This document shows, one piece after another, positions 8,088 to 14,346 of a stretch of DNA of 14,346 nucleotides (within the stretch, counting starts at the first letter, position 1; each line of letters begins with the position of its first letter). The notes under the pieces are model-generated. The model made no database searches and was not told the DNA's origin. It saw only the letters and a list, made by a program, of their open reading frames with translations. Position numbers and translations under genes: made by a program. Origin of the DNA: Physocladia obscura (Eukaryota > Chytridiomycota > Chytridiomycetes > Chytridiales > Chytriomycetaceae); the NCBI GenBank assembly GCA_027596945.1, contig JADGJH010000797.1:1-14346 (forward strand). The letters are read 5' to 3'.

Positions 8088-9999
8088 ATGAAAACAACGC
8101 GGACACGGCCACCACAATACAGAGGATGGGAAACCGCATGGAGACTGGCTTGCACAGGAAATTTACTCATCGAAAGCGTCAGAGCAATTCCGGTTCCAAT
8201 CCCAGGTCCGATTCCGGCGCCAAGACCAATGCCTATACCACTGCCAAGGCCAATGCCAGTTCCTGGTGACACGAGTGGGTTTGGCGGAGTGAATCAAGCT
8301 GGCGGCAAAAGTACGGGAGGTGATGCACCGTCGTCTGAAGTAACCGTGACCAAAGTGTACGACTTCTTCACTGTTACAGATTCGGGTGAAGCCGGGACGC
8401 CATGTCAGGGAAATGCGGGTTTAATTTCGTTATATCTCGGAGCAAAAGCAACTTTAAACTGGAACTCAGATATTTATTCCTCAACGCCAGTATCAATGTC
8501 GCTCAATCTCACGGTGAGATCTTTTTTTTTTTCTTCTTTTTCTTTTTTGAGGTTCTTTGCTTGGCTCTGAATACCATACAATATCCACCTTATTTTAGAT
8601 AAACTCGCCTTTCACTGGCCAACCGTATATTGTTGCTAATAATGTGACCATATCCGCAACAACGGACTCGTACTCTTTCACGATTCCTGCAAACGCAACC
8701 CTTAACACTTCTGCCTCCTACTCTCTACTTGGCTCGTACTTTGATGGCACTTCTGTTGTTCAACTTCCCTCAAATACCACCAATGTGGATATTCTCACCG
8801 CAAACGAAACATGTAATCGACAAACTGGATCGTCTTTACCCATCAACACTCCACTTGCAATTGGCCTTGGCAGTGGTGTTGGTGTGCTTATTCTTCTTTT
8901 GACTGCTGTAACATTCTTTCACGCTAAACGGCTTCAAAAACGTGACGACAAGGGCAAATACTGGATCGATGGCCCTCGCAGCAAGGAATTGGCAAAACCA
9001 AATTTAATTAATGCAACTTTGACTAAAATGCGTAGAACAAAAAAACAAGTCAAGAAGGACAGTTCGACTGATTCCAAAACTTCGAGTCTCAATGATGAAA
9101 ACTCTAACGACGCTGGTAGTCAAGAAACTAGTGGTAACGTGGAGGTGGACTTGATTTCTGATAACCCGTTCCTGACGGAATATGAAATGAATCGTCAAAT
9201 TCCACTCAAAGACGAATTATCTTCTTCCACCAACAACAACAGCGATTCAAAATTTAAAGCAGGACCTCTTCTCACTGTTCGACGAAAAAACACAGAAAAG
9301 TCGTTTGCTGCACTATTTCGTTTCAATTCTTCTGGAAATAAGGACGACGCAGGACAGAACGACGATTCTCAAAAAGACGACGATCCAACCTCTCCAGGGT
9401 TTGGTAATTTCAATAATAACGTTGTTCGCCAAATGGTTGATCCCGTTACTGGACAAGTTAAATCTTTTGTTATGCTTGACTCTCGTGGTCCACCTGATCG
9501 TAACACTGGAGGTTCATCTAAATGGGCGCCGCCAATCTACCTATTGAGCCAAAGGCATCGTGTTTTGACTGCATTTACTCCTAATGAGCCGGATGAGTTG
9601 ACTTTAAATAGAGGCGAGATTGTGATAGTTGAGAGTGTGTTTGAGGATGGATGGGCAATTGTGCACAAACTAGAAGACAGAAATAAACCAGAAGCAACAA
9701 ATTCATCGAAACGCGGGGATGTTATCAAGATGATGAGTGCTCCAAAATTGAGCATCCCTGTGTCCAGTGAATCTTCTTCGTCGTCTTCTCCAATATCGCC
9801 AGTCACTCCAAGATCACAATCTTGGGGAACAAGAATGCTTCGATCATTACTTAAAGATGATGGAAGTGCTGAGCTGCTTGGAGATGCTGCAACTGGTGGA
9901 AAGCGCGGAATTGTTCCGTATTATTGTCTCTTTTTGATGGCAGACTTTCACACGTCAATGGCTCGGAAGCCTGAGCAATCCTTGCCGACAATAGTTTGA
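8088..9999 (+). CDS. Single-pass membrane protein with glycosylated ectodomain and interrupted C-terminal SH3 domain
   Basis: Exons 8088-8513 and 8599-9999 give 608 codons from ATG 8088 plus TGA. The ATG is a minimal choice: the frame is open back to a splice-like AG at 8034, and no signal peptide is visible, so the true start may be in an upstream exon. In order: a stretch of 13 consecutive X-Pro dipeptides; a Gly-rich linker; an ectodomain with at least six N-glycosylation sequons (NLT, NVT, NAT, NTS, NTT, NET); a membrane helix (about 228-251, GVGVLILLLTAVTFF) with basic HAKRLQKR on its inner side; a charged cytosolic region; and an SH3 domain. The SH3 starts RHRVLTAFTPNEPDELTL (about 462) with GEIVIVES and GWAIVHK, and is completed by GIVPYYCL (about 579) after some 70 inserted Ser/Lys-rich residues. 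Ectodomain-membrane-SH3 layouts resemble fungal Fus1- and Sho1-type signalling proteins. The ligand is unknown. Confidence 0.75.
8187..8266 (+). repeat. X-Pro dipeptide repeat
   Basis: Thirteen successive X-P dipeptides: IP VP IP GP IP AP RP MP IP LP RP MP VP. The reverse strand reads as Gly-Ile/Leu repeats, a shadow. X-Pro runs form stiff extended rods, here near the N-terminus of the ectodomain. Confidence 0.9.
8514..8598 (+). other. Intron (SH3 membrane protein gene)
   Basis: Donor GTGAGA and acceptor CTTATTTTAG; 85 bases, phase 0, with a T/C homopolymer tract. It joins MSLNLT to INSPFTGQPYIVANN within the ectodomain. Confidence 0.85.
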
Positions 10000-10057
10000 A
10001 TTCACGCTGACTGCCTCACACTTTCTTCTGCCCATTTTTTAAGGGAAAGGTGTATTA

Positions 10058-10063
10058 AATAAA
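10058..10063 (+). terminator. Polyadenylation signal AATAAA (SH3 gene)
   Basis: AATAAA 58 bases after the TGA stop at 9997-9999, followed by a GT-rich element (GTGTGTGTTTTT), the usual downstream context. Confidence 0.65.
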
Positions 10064-10488
10064 GTGTGTGTTTTTATTGAAAATTCAATTTTATCTATAG
10101 AAAATTGTTCGAAGGTCTGGTTGTTTGTATAGAGAAGAGAAGTTCTTTGGTTGCTGTGGATTTTGTTGTTGCCCACTTACAGCAGCTCAGTCCGATTTGG
10201 CTAAAATTGTTATGCAACTGGTCAAATAATCCAGCTTTGAAAGTCTTCCATTGGCATATTATATGCTGTTGGATTTCATAGGAAAATTATTATCCAATAC
10301 AAAATTTGCGACGAGACTATTTGCATATGCCATTTTTGTATTTAACGTAAATACAGATAAATTATTTACCACTGCATTTGGTTGTGCAATAGAAGCAGGT
10401 GCCTGCAGTAAAATTGTCATTTTTTGCAGATGATGAACCTGATAAACCGCTTATTATTTTCTAAAAGATTACCTGTGAGATAACTGAT

Positions 10489-10494
10489 TTTATT
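10489..10494 (-). terminator. Polyadenylation signal AATAAA (minus-strand orphan gene)
   Basis: TTTATT on the plus strand, six bases beyond the stop of the minus-strand gene. Either this is a very short 3' UTR or a later signal is used. Confidence 0.4.
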
Positions 10495-10499
10495 TAATG

Positions 10500-11375
10500 C
10501 TATAATAAAGGCAAAGCCGTAAACCTCCAACTTCGATCTCCGTGTGTGCTCAAATATAAATTTCCACCTCTTGCATTCAATTGCCGCGACTCTTGCAGCT
10601 GTTGGTTTTGATGTAGTTTGTTGGTGTTTTTTCTCATGGGAATTCCTGGCAATCGCGTTTCCTTCACCATTGTTTTCCTGATTGGTTGATAATTTTCACC
10701 TCCTCCCACTCTTCCTCCACAATTACCGCCGCCGCCGTCACCGCTGCGGCTGTACAAGTTATTGCTGCTATTTATATTCCGCCCGGAATCGTCTCTTCGT
10801 CGCGCAACATGTATTTCGAGAAACTGCAGGGGCGCAGTGCGCCCACGTCGAATGTATTCCCAATCCGACATATTTATGGCGTCATTTGTACCATACGATA
10901 AGGTAGAGGACTGTGGCGGCAGTAAAGAAGGATGTGGCGGCAATGCAATTCCCCATAGTGCACTCGACATACCATTATTGAGATGTTGCTTCAAATTAAA
11001 CATGTCAACGGGGCTGATGTGTCGAGATTGCGAATAGGGGCGAATCGCGTCGGATTGTGATGGCGCTTGTATTAGTAGTAGTGGTGGTGGTGGGGCAAGT
11101 TTACGTGAGCCACGATCAAAATTGAAAGAGAGTGTGTTTGTGTGGAGTTTTTCAAAAGACGCGTTATTTTGTTGGTGTTGTTGATCGTTATGTTGCGACG
11201 TGGATATGGGGAAGGATGGGGTCGTTGTTTGTCGTATTGTGGTCGCTTTAAGGACTGGCAGCGGTCGTCTTTTTGAAGGATATTTGCCTTCGACTGCTGT
11301 CGAGTGCAAATTAAGTGGCGGAGTGAGAATAACTACTGTTGGCTGTTTTGTGTTCTTTGTGGCAGTCTCCTCCAT
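10500..11375 (-). CDS. Hypothetical low-complexity protein
   Basis: An uninterrupted 291-codon frame that I do not recognise. It begins MEETATKNTKQPTVVILTPP and is mostly Ser/Pro/Gln/Asn-rich and probably disordered: a KRRPLP basic patch (about 35-40), a Gln/His/Asn stretch (about 61-71), KLAPPPPLLL (about 92-101) and a Gly-rich GDGGGG...VGGGE segment (about 212-227). The one ordered-looking piece is about 171-194, with DWEYIRRGRTAPLQFLEIHV followed by ARRR; it mixes hydrophobic and basic residues and may be a folded motif or peptide-binding site. No signal peptide or membrane helix. No competing plus-strand frame of comparable length or quality exists here. It is divergent from the neighbouring small membrane-protein gene, with 64 bases between starts. 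An unseen intron or different start remains possible. Confidence 0.55.
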   Translation of the reverse strand: MEETATKNTKQPTVVILTPPLNLHSTAVEGKYPSKRRPLPVLKATTIRQTTTPSFPISTSQHNDQQHQQNNASFEKLHTNTLSFNFDRGSRKLAPPPPLLLIQAPSQSDAIRPYSQSRHISPVDMFNLKQHLNNGMSSALWGIALPPHPSLLPPQSSTLSYGTNDAINMSDWEYIRRGRTAPLQFLEIHVARRRDDSGRNINSSNNLYSRSGDGGGGNCGGRVGGGENYQPIRKTMVKETRLPGIPMRKNTNKLHQNQQLQESRQLNARGGNLYLSTHGDRSWRFTALPLL

Positions 11376-11439
11376 TTTTTAGCTTCACGAAACAATGACA
11401 GCTTTTCCCCACATTTGTTTATTTACTTTAACTTCAAAA
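11376..11439. promoter_or_regulatory. Short divergent intergenic region (candidate shared promoter)
   Basis: 64 bases separate the ATG of the minus-strand orphan (11375) from the chosen plus-strand ATG (11440), so both 5' UTRs and the core promoter elements must lie here or overlap the genes. No convincing TATA box was found. Confidence 0.35.
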
Positions 11440-12028
11440 ATGAAAGCCGCTATTATTATCGCATGCTTTTACCTATCATTTGGCCAAAGTACAAGTTCCA
11501 GCTCCACGTCAGCCCTCTCTTCATTTAATGCTACAATAACAAGCGCAAAATTCGCGGCACCAACAAGTACATATCAAACAGTTTGGCTATTCAACTTTAC
11601 AAATGCCAGTCTCGCCCAAACAACAAACACGATGCAACCCGCATCAAAAATTATGGGTGTGGGCTGGGGACTTTTTATGACAATGGCGTTTGGAGTTATT
11701 TTCCTTGCCGTCTCGCTGGCGTTCTCGGCCAGCGATTTTGCAGGAATTGTTTATTTTTGTTGTGCATTAATGCTCTCGCTTTTGACAGCAATACTGCTCG
11801 CGTTGCCAAAAGCCACAGTTGGATCGGTAATTACACTCGCCATTACTGAGGTTGCTTTAATCTTTGTGGACACAGGTGATTGATGCCGATGTCACAGTTT
11901 ACGACAAGACATTTTTCCCGAGAGTGATAATGATTGTTGGTTTGACGACCGCGTTTTTTTGTTCGTTGGGCGGAGTTTTTATGTACTATATCATGTGGCC
12001 GGTGTACGCAATTAACCCCAATGACTGA
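11440..12028 (+). CDS. Small secretory-pathway protein with three membrane helices
   Basis: Exons 11440-11826 and 11876-12028 give 179 codons plus TGA. The frame is open from an ATG at 11395, but the ATG at 11440 is preferred: it immediately precedes a typical signal peptide (MKAAIIIACFYLSFGQS, 1-17) and has an A-rich context. Next is a short Ser/Thr-rich segment with sequons NAT, NFT and NAS (about 30-57), expected to be lumenal or extracellular. Three hydrophobic helices follow at about 74-96, 100-122 and 144-168, ending WPVYAINPND. The helices are rich in Gly, Ala and aromatic residues. I do not recognise a family; comparison with small fungal tetraspan or SUR7-like proteins would only be a guess. 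It converges on the next minus-strand gene, with 19 bases between stop codons, so 3' UTRs must overlap. Confidence 0.65.
11827..11875 (+). other. Intron (three-helix membrane protein gene)
   Basis: Donor GTAATT, branch-like ATTACTGAG, acceptor GGACACAG; only 49 bases, phase 0. Splicing changes frame from an early TGA to VIDADVTVYDKTFFPRVIMI, which supplies the third membrane helix. Confidence 0.75.
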
Positions 12029-12046
12029 AAGCAGAAGAAAAAAGAG

Positions 12047-12052
12047 TTTATT
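12047..12052 (-). terminator. AATAAA overlapping the stop codon of the GC-rich gene
   Basis: On the minus strand the last codon, the TAA stop and the following bases read AAATAAAC, so an AATAAA hexamer overlaps the stop codon. If used, the cleavage site would fall inside the end of the convergent plus-strand gene. Confidence 0.3.
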
Positions 12053-12401
12053 TGACAGCCTTAGGCTGCAGCTTGCTCTTCTTGGGCCTTTTCTTTTTGT
12101 CGTGCTCTTCCTTGCGTTTCTTTGGGTGGTTTTGCGGGGGCGCAAGAGACAGAGACAGCGGGCGCACCTGGTAGACGCGCGCGGCGGCGGCCCATCTGAC
12201 GGCGTCGCGCACGGCTTCCATCTGGTTGAGCGTCAGGGCCGCCAGCCCGCTTTTGAGCGTGCCGCCCTCCTCGCCGTCGCCGCCGCCTTCACCCAGCGCC
12301 GCCTCGAGTGCCGCCTGCGCCTCGTGTGCCCGCAGCGCTCTCCGCCGCCCAACTATCCGCACGTGCAGCGGCGTCGAATTGGCCCGGATGTGTGTTGACA
12401 T
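12048..12401 (-). CDS. Small GC-rich gene for a Lys-tailed basic protein
   Basis: 117 codons from the ATG at 12401. The frame is open further upstream, but that extension is a poly-pyrimidine stretch ending in splice-like AGs, so the inner ATG is preferred. The protein starts MSTHIRANSTPLHVRIVGRR, continues with an Ala/Glu-rich helix (RAHEAQAALEAALG), a Gly/Glu-acidic loop and a second helix (LTLNQMEAVRDAVRWAAAAR), and ends in a very basic tail (KKRKEEHDKKKRPKKSK) that would act as a nuclear or nucleolar signal or RNA contact. I do not recognise the family; a ribosome-biogenesis or RNA-binding role is inferred from the tail alone. Codon third positions are mostly G or C, unlike the AT-rich neighbours, which supports this strand and frame as coding and suggests strong codon bias or different ancestry. 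Confidence 0.6.
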   Translation of the reverse strand: MSTHIRANSTPLHVRIVGRRRALRAHEAQAALEAALGEGGGDGEEGGTLKSGLAALTLNQMEAVRDAVRWAAAARVYQVRPLSLSLAPPQNHPKKRKEEHDKKKRPKKSKLQPKAVK

Positions 12402-12450
12402 TAAACTGCAACTAGAAAAAAAAGAAAGAAAAACAAAACAAAAGCAAACC
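12402..12450. promoter_or_regulatory. 49-base divergent gap between the GC-rich gene and aladin
   Basis: Purine (A)-rich on the plus strand, pyrimidine-rich on the minus strand, between opposing ATGs at 12401 and 12451. Either a very compact bidirectional promoter or, more likely, overlapping 5' transcripts. Confidence 0.35.
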
Positions 12451-12488
12451 ATGTCAGTCTCGAAAGGTGCTTGTTCTGCACTCCTTAC
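12412..12488 (-). other. Candidate 5' UTR intron of the GC-rich gene
   Basis: On the minus strand a strong donor GTAAGG begins at 12488 and a long pyrimidine tract ends TTTTTTCTAG at 12412, just before the ATG at 12401. The 77-base length matches other introns here. It would lie antisense to exon 1 and part of intron 1 of the aladin gene. A TTGCAG acceptor six bases later is an alternative. Confidence 0.35.
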
Positions 12489-14276
12489 CCGCCTGTTTTG
12501 TCCGACAACCTAACCTTTGATTCGCGCAATTGTTTTCCCGCCAGACGGTTGTCGTTTGCACTTCGAATACGCGCTGCGTCTGTCTCCCGAAATCTCCGCC
12601 CGCTCAATCTTTGCAACCCAGCAACCCCAACACCAGCAACTGTCAAAGCTCAAACTCGCCCCGACTCTGCAATCGCAATCGCAATCCCAACCACTGTCGG
12701 AAACACAATCAGAAACATCTATACCTGCTGGTGCTGCAGCAAATGCCGGAATATGGGCCGCATTTCTCGATTCGCTTGTTTCATCAGACAGCGGCAGTAA
12801 CGGAAATATTGGTAGCAATATTAAAAATTCCGTGTCGATTAAGGATGCAAAGTCGAAAGATTCTGATGCCCGCGTTGTCGCGGAAGGCTATGCTTTTTTA
12901 TTTGACATTTTGAAATCTTCGGGGTCGTTTGTTGAAGCTTTCGCTCTTTCGACCTTTGACAATCTTTCTGCTTTGCTATCTGGCCGTATGGATTTAAAGG
13001 TGATTGTTGATAAGCAAATTTACTATTGCATATAGAATTGAGCGCTGTGATTTGTGCTAAATCAACTGTATTTATAGCAGGCACTTTCATTTTCATCTTC
13101 ATCTCCGCCGCGTAAAGCCGACGTAGGTGCGATTAAAGCACACGCTTGGCATCCACATAAACCACTCCTCGCCGTCTTACATAGACAAGATGTTGTCATT
13201 GTATATAACTTTGCGACAAAATCATTCGTGGGAAAGCACCAAGGAATGTTGCTAAGTTCTTTGATGGAAGACGCGACATGTTTAGAGTGGATGCCTAAAT
13301 CTGGAAATACTCTGGCAGTCGGTTGCAAGTGAGCACAAAAAACAAAAACAAACAAAAAACGCACAGCCAAAACACATCCATTTACGATACAACACTAACG
13401 ATAGTAATAATTTTTCTTTTTTTTTTCAGAAGTGGAGTTTGCATCTGGAAAATCTTTCTTGACCAACCATCAGATATGATTCACTTTCCATACGCTGCAT
13501 CATTCTCACCAGACGCATCTGTCATGGCATCTTCTACCCATCTTGTTCGCCCAGTAGTCAACATTGACATGATCCTCGCAACTCCTTCGCCACGAAACTT
13601 ACCTCCACCGCCGTCGCAACCACCGCAACAGTCAAATGGTGCTGCCGCAGCACCAATGGGACAACCATTCTTAATTTACCATGTGAAACACCCGAAACTC
13701 GAGCGCGTGACAGCTATTGCGTTTTCACCCGACGCGCGGTTTTTGTATGCCGGATGTGCCGTGAATCCCGGGATTGCTGTTATTGATTTGGCGGTGGGAG
13801 AAGTGGTGGCATTTTTATCAAAGCTTACAGGAAACGGGACTGTGAGATTGAGTTGTAGTAAGGATGGACGATATTTAGCTCAAGTTTGCAGGTTTTTTTT
13901 TTCTTTTTTTTTAAATGTCTTTTTATTAAAAAAAAAAAAAAAAGTCTCAAATTTCTTCGAATTTGGTCGACGGATACAATGAATTCTGTTGATCTTTTGG
14001 CAGCAGCAGGGCCCGGTTTTAGAGACGCTTGTTGGATGCCGGATTCGCGTACTCTTATTCTTGCGCTTGATGGCGAAAGTGAGGTTGCGACAGGAAACGT
14101 TGGAATGTTGTCTGCGCTTCAAATTGCTGGCAATGGAGCATTAGGTTTGTAAATCTTTTGTTTTAATTTTTAATTTTGCATTATAATGCGTCAATGAATG
14201 AAGACTACCGAATGCATCCACTTCCGTGTTTGCTGCCAACTGTAAGCTCACTCAACGAAAAGAATCAAAAAATTAG
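12451..14276 (+). CDS. AAAS: Aladin-like WD40 nucleoporin (3' partial)
   Basis: Exons 12451-12466, 12545-12999, 13081-13328, 13430-13891, 13945-14144 and 14204-14276 keep phase through 484 visible codons; the gene continues past the window. Aladin is a peripheral nuclear pore complex subunit with a WD40 beta-propeller. The N-terminus (about 1-157) is Gln/Ser-rich and poorly conserved. The propeller begins with HAWHPHKPLLAVLHRQDVVI (178-197), followed by CLEWMPKSGNTLAVGCKSGV and CIWKI, then a blade with a Pro/Ala-rich insert (about 292-318), VTAIAFSPDARFLYAGC, LRIWSTDTM and FRDACWMPDSRTLILALDGE, and MHPLPCLLPTVSSL. These match known aladins: the human protein has WHPH followed by VYN and LAVACQSCILIW at equivalent places, and plant aladins have LLPVELPEISSL at the last one. 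The start is an ATG in ACC-ATG context followed by a 16-base exon. Aladin occurs in animals, plants and many fungi but not Saccharomyces. Confidence 0.88.
12467..12544 (+). other. Intron 1 (aladin gene)
   Basis: Donor GTGCTT, branch site CCTAAC near 12509, acceptor CCCGCCAG; 78 bases. It follows a 16-base first exon (MSVSK plus one base) and joins to GAC with matching phase. The downstream frame has no other ATG before a stop at 12511. Confidence 0.75.
13000..13080 (+). other. Intron 2 (aladin gene)
   Basis: Donor GTGATT, branch-like GTGCTAAATC, acceptor TTATAGCAG; 81 bases, phase 0. It joins SGRMDLK to ALSFSSSSPPRK at the start of the propeller. Confidence 0.8.
13329..13429 (+). other. Intron 3 (aladin gene)
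   Basis: Donor GTGAGC, branch-like CACTAACG, long T tract, acceptor TTTTCAG; 101 bases, phase 2. It restores the conserved LAVGCKSGVCIW motif. Confidence 0.9.
13892..13944 (+). other. Intron 4 with a poly-A 3' end (aladin gene)
   Basis: Donor GTTTTT, a T-rich first half and an A homopolymer running straight into the AG acceptor; 53 bases, phase 2. It joins LAQVCS to LKFLRIWSTDTM, restoring a WD-type strand. Confidence 0.75.
14145..14203 (+). other. Intron 5 (aladin gene)
   Basis: Donor GTTTGT, T-rich interior, acceptor AATGAAG; 59 bases. Splicing joins GNGAL to DYRMHPLPCLLPTVSSL with matching phase. The acceptor lacks an adjacent pyrimidine tract, so its exact position is moderately certain. 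Confidence 0.6.
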
Positions 14277-14346
14277 GTAAATGTGTAGTCTCTTTAATTA
14301 AAATAATATCTTTGCTCGCTCAAATCCTTCCTCTTTCCCCCCCCCC
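14277..14346 (+). other. 5' part of intron 6 (aladin gene), ending in poly-C at the window edge
   Basis: Donor GTAAAT after ...NEKNQKIR, followed by AT-rich and then CT-rich sequence; the last ten bases are all C. The acceptor lies beyond the window. Confidence 0.55.

Larger units (their letters stand above)
10000..10499. other. Intergenic region between converging genes
   Basis: Contains the AATAAA of the plus-strand SH3 gene near 10058 and a minus-strand AATAAA at 10489-10494. The rest is AT-rich. A 60-codon frame at 10251-10433 (+) has no recognisable domain. No RNA gene or repeat was seen. Confidence 0.5.

Noticed and set aside
8075..8269. 64-codon plus-strand frame in another phase over the 5' end of the SH3 gene
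   Set aside because: It ends at a stop before the ectodomain and would need an extra splice to connect; the Pro-rich frame runs directly into it.
8012..8272. Gly-Ile/Leu-rich minus-strand frame
   Set aside because: Reverse complement of the X-Pro dipeptide repeat.
10251..10433. 60-codon plus-strand frame in the 3' intergenic region
   Set aside because: Short, no domain, AT-rich, no clear regulatory signals.
12021..12398. 125-codon plus-strand frame with a hydrophobic stretch opposite the GC-rich gene
   Set aside because: The hydrophobic part is the reverse of the Lys-rich tail; codon third-position bias and the terminating AATAAA favour the minus strand.
12226..12513. 95-codon plus-strand frame starting in the GC-rich block
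   Set aside because: High-GC shadow that runs across the divergent promoter gap and the aladin start.
1..14346. Search for mobile elements, CRISPR arrays, tRNA or rRNA genes
   Set aside because: No transposase-like frames, terminal repeats, spaced direct repeats or cloverleaf-like sequences were found by eye; intron-bearing single-copy-type genes fill most of the window.

Overview
The window is nuclear DNA of a eukaryote with a compact, intron-rich genome. It carries at least seven protein genes on both strands. Introns are mostly 49 to 135 bases with GT...AG ends, several have TACTAA/CTAAC-like branch sites, and AATAAA signals follow several stop codons. An F-box/leucine-rich-repeat protein, a single-pass SH3 receptor-like protein and the nuclear pore protein aladin together fit a fungus, most likely an early-diverging zoosporic (chytrid-like) lineage, because aladin is missing from budding yeast. 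The lineage is my inference; no rRNA or mitochondrial marker is present.

Layout: (1) 58-4534 (+), 5'-truncated gene for a roughly 1,418-residue protein with two MATH domains, coiled coil, one membrane helix, a second coiled coil, a Ser/Thr/Ala-rich stretch and an acidic tail. (2) 4621-7573 (+), F-box/LRR protein with a long disordered tail ending in six copies of a G-L-[DE]-[KR]-[WY]-R-K motif. (3) 8088-9999 (+), glycosylated ectodomain, one membrane helix and a C-terminal SH3 domain split by an insertion; its true 5' end is unresolved. (4) 10500-11375 (-), low-complexity orphan protein. (5) 11440-12028 (+), small secreted-type three-helix membrane protein. (6) 12048-12401 (-), GC-rich, Lys-tailed small protein. 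(7) 12451 to beyond the window (+), the nucleoporin aladin (AAAS), with at least six exons; the last visible intron runs off the end.

Gene packing is tight. Genes 4/5 and 6/7 are head-to-head with 64 and 49 bases between start codons. Genes 5 and 6 are tail-to-tail with 19 bases between stop codons. Genes 1 and 2 are in tandem, 86 bases apart. Nothing indicates an operon, a mobile element or a CRISPR array. The genes do not obviously form one pathway. The points most worth a second look are the repeated LDKWRK motif on the F-box protein, the MATH-coiled coil-membrane architecture, the SH3 domain broken by a distal-loop insertion, and the overlapping divergent start of aladin and the GC-rich gene. 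Splice sites were set by matching reading phase across each junction and by protein family continuity; no transcript data were available.
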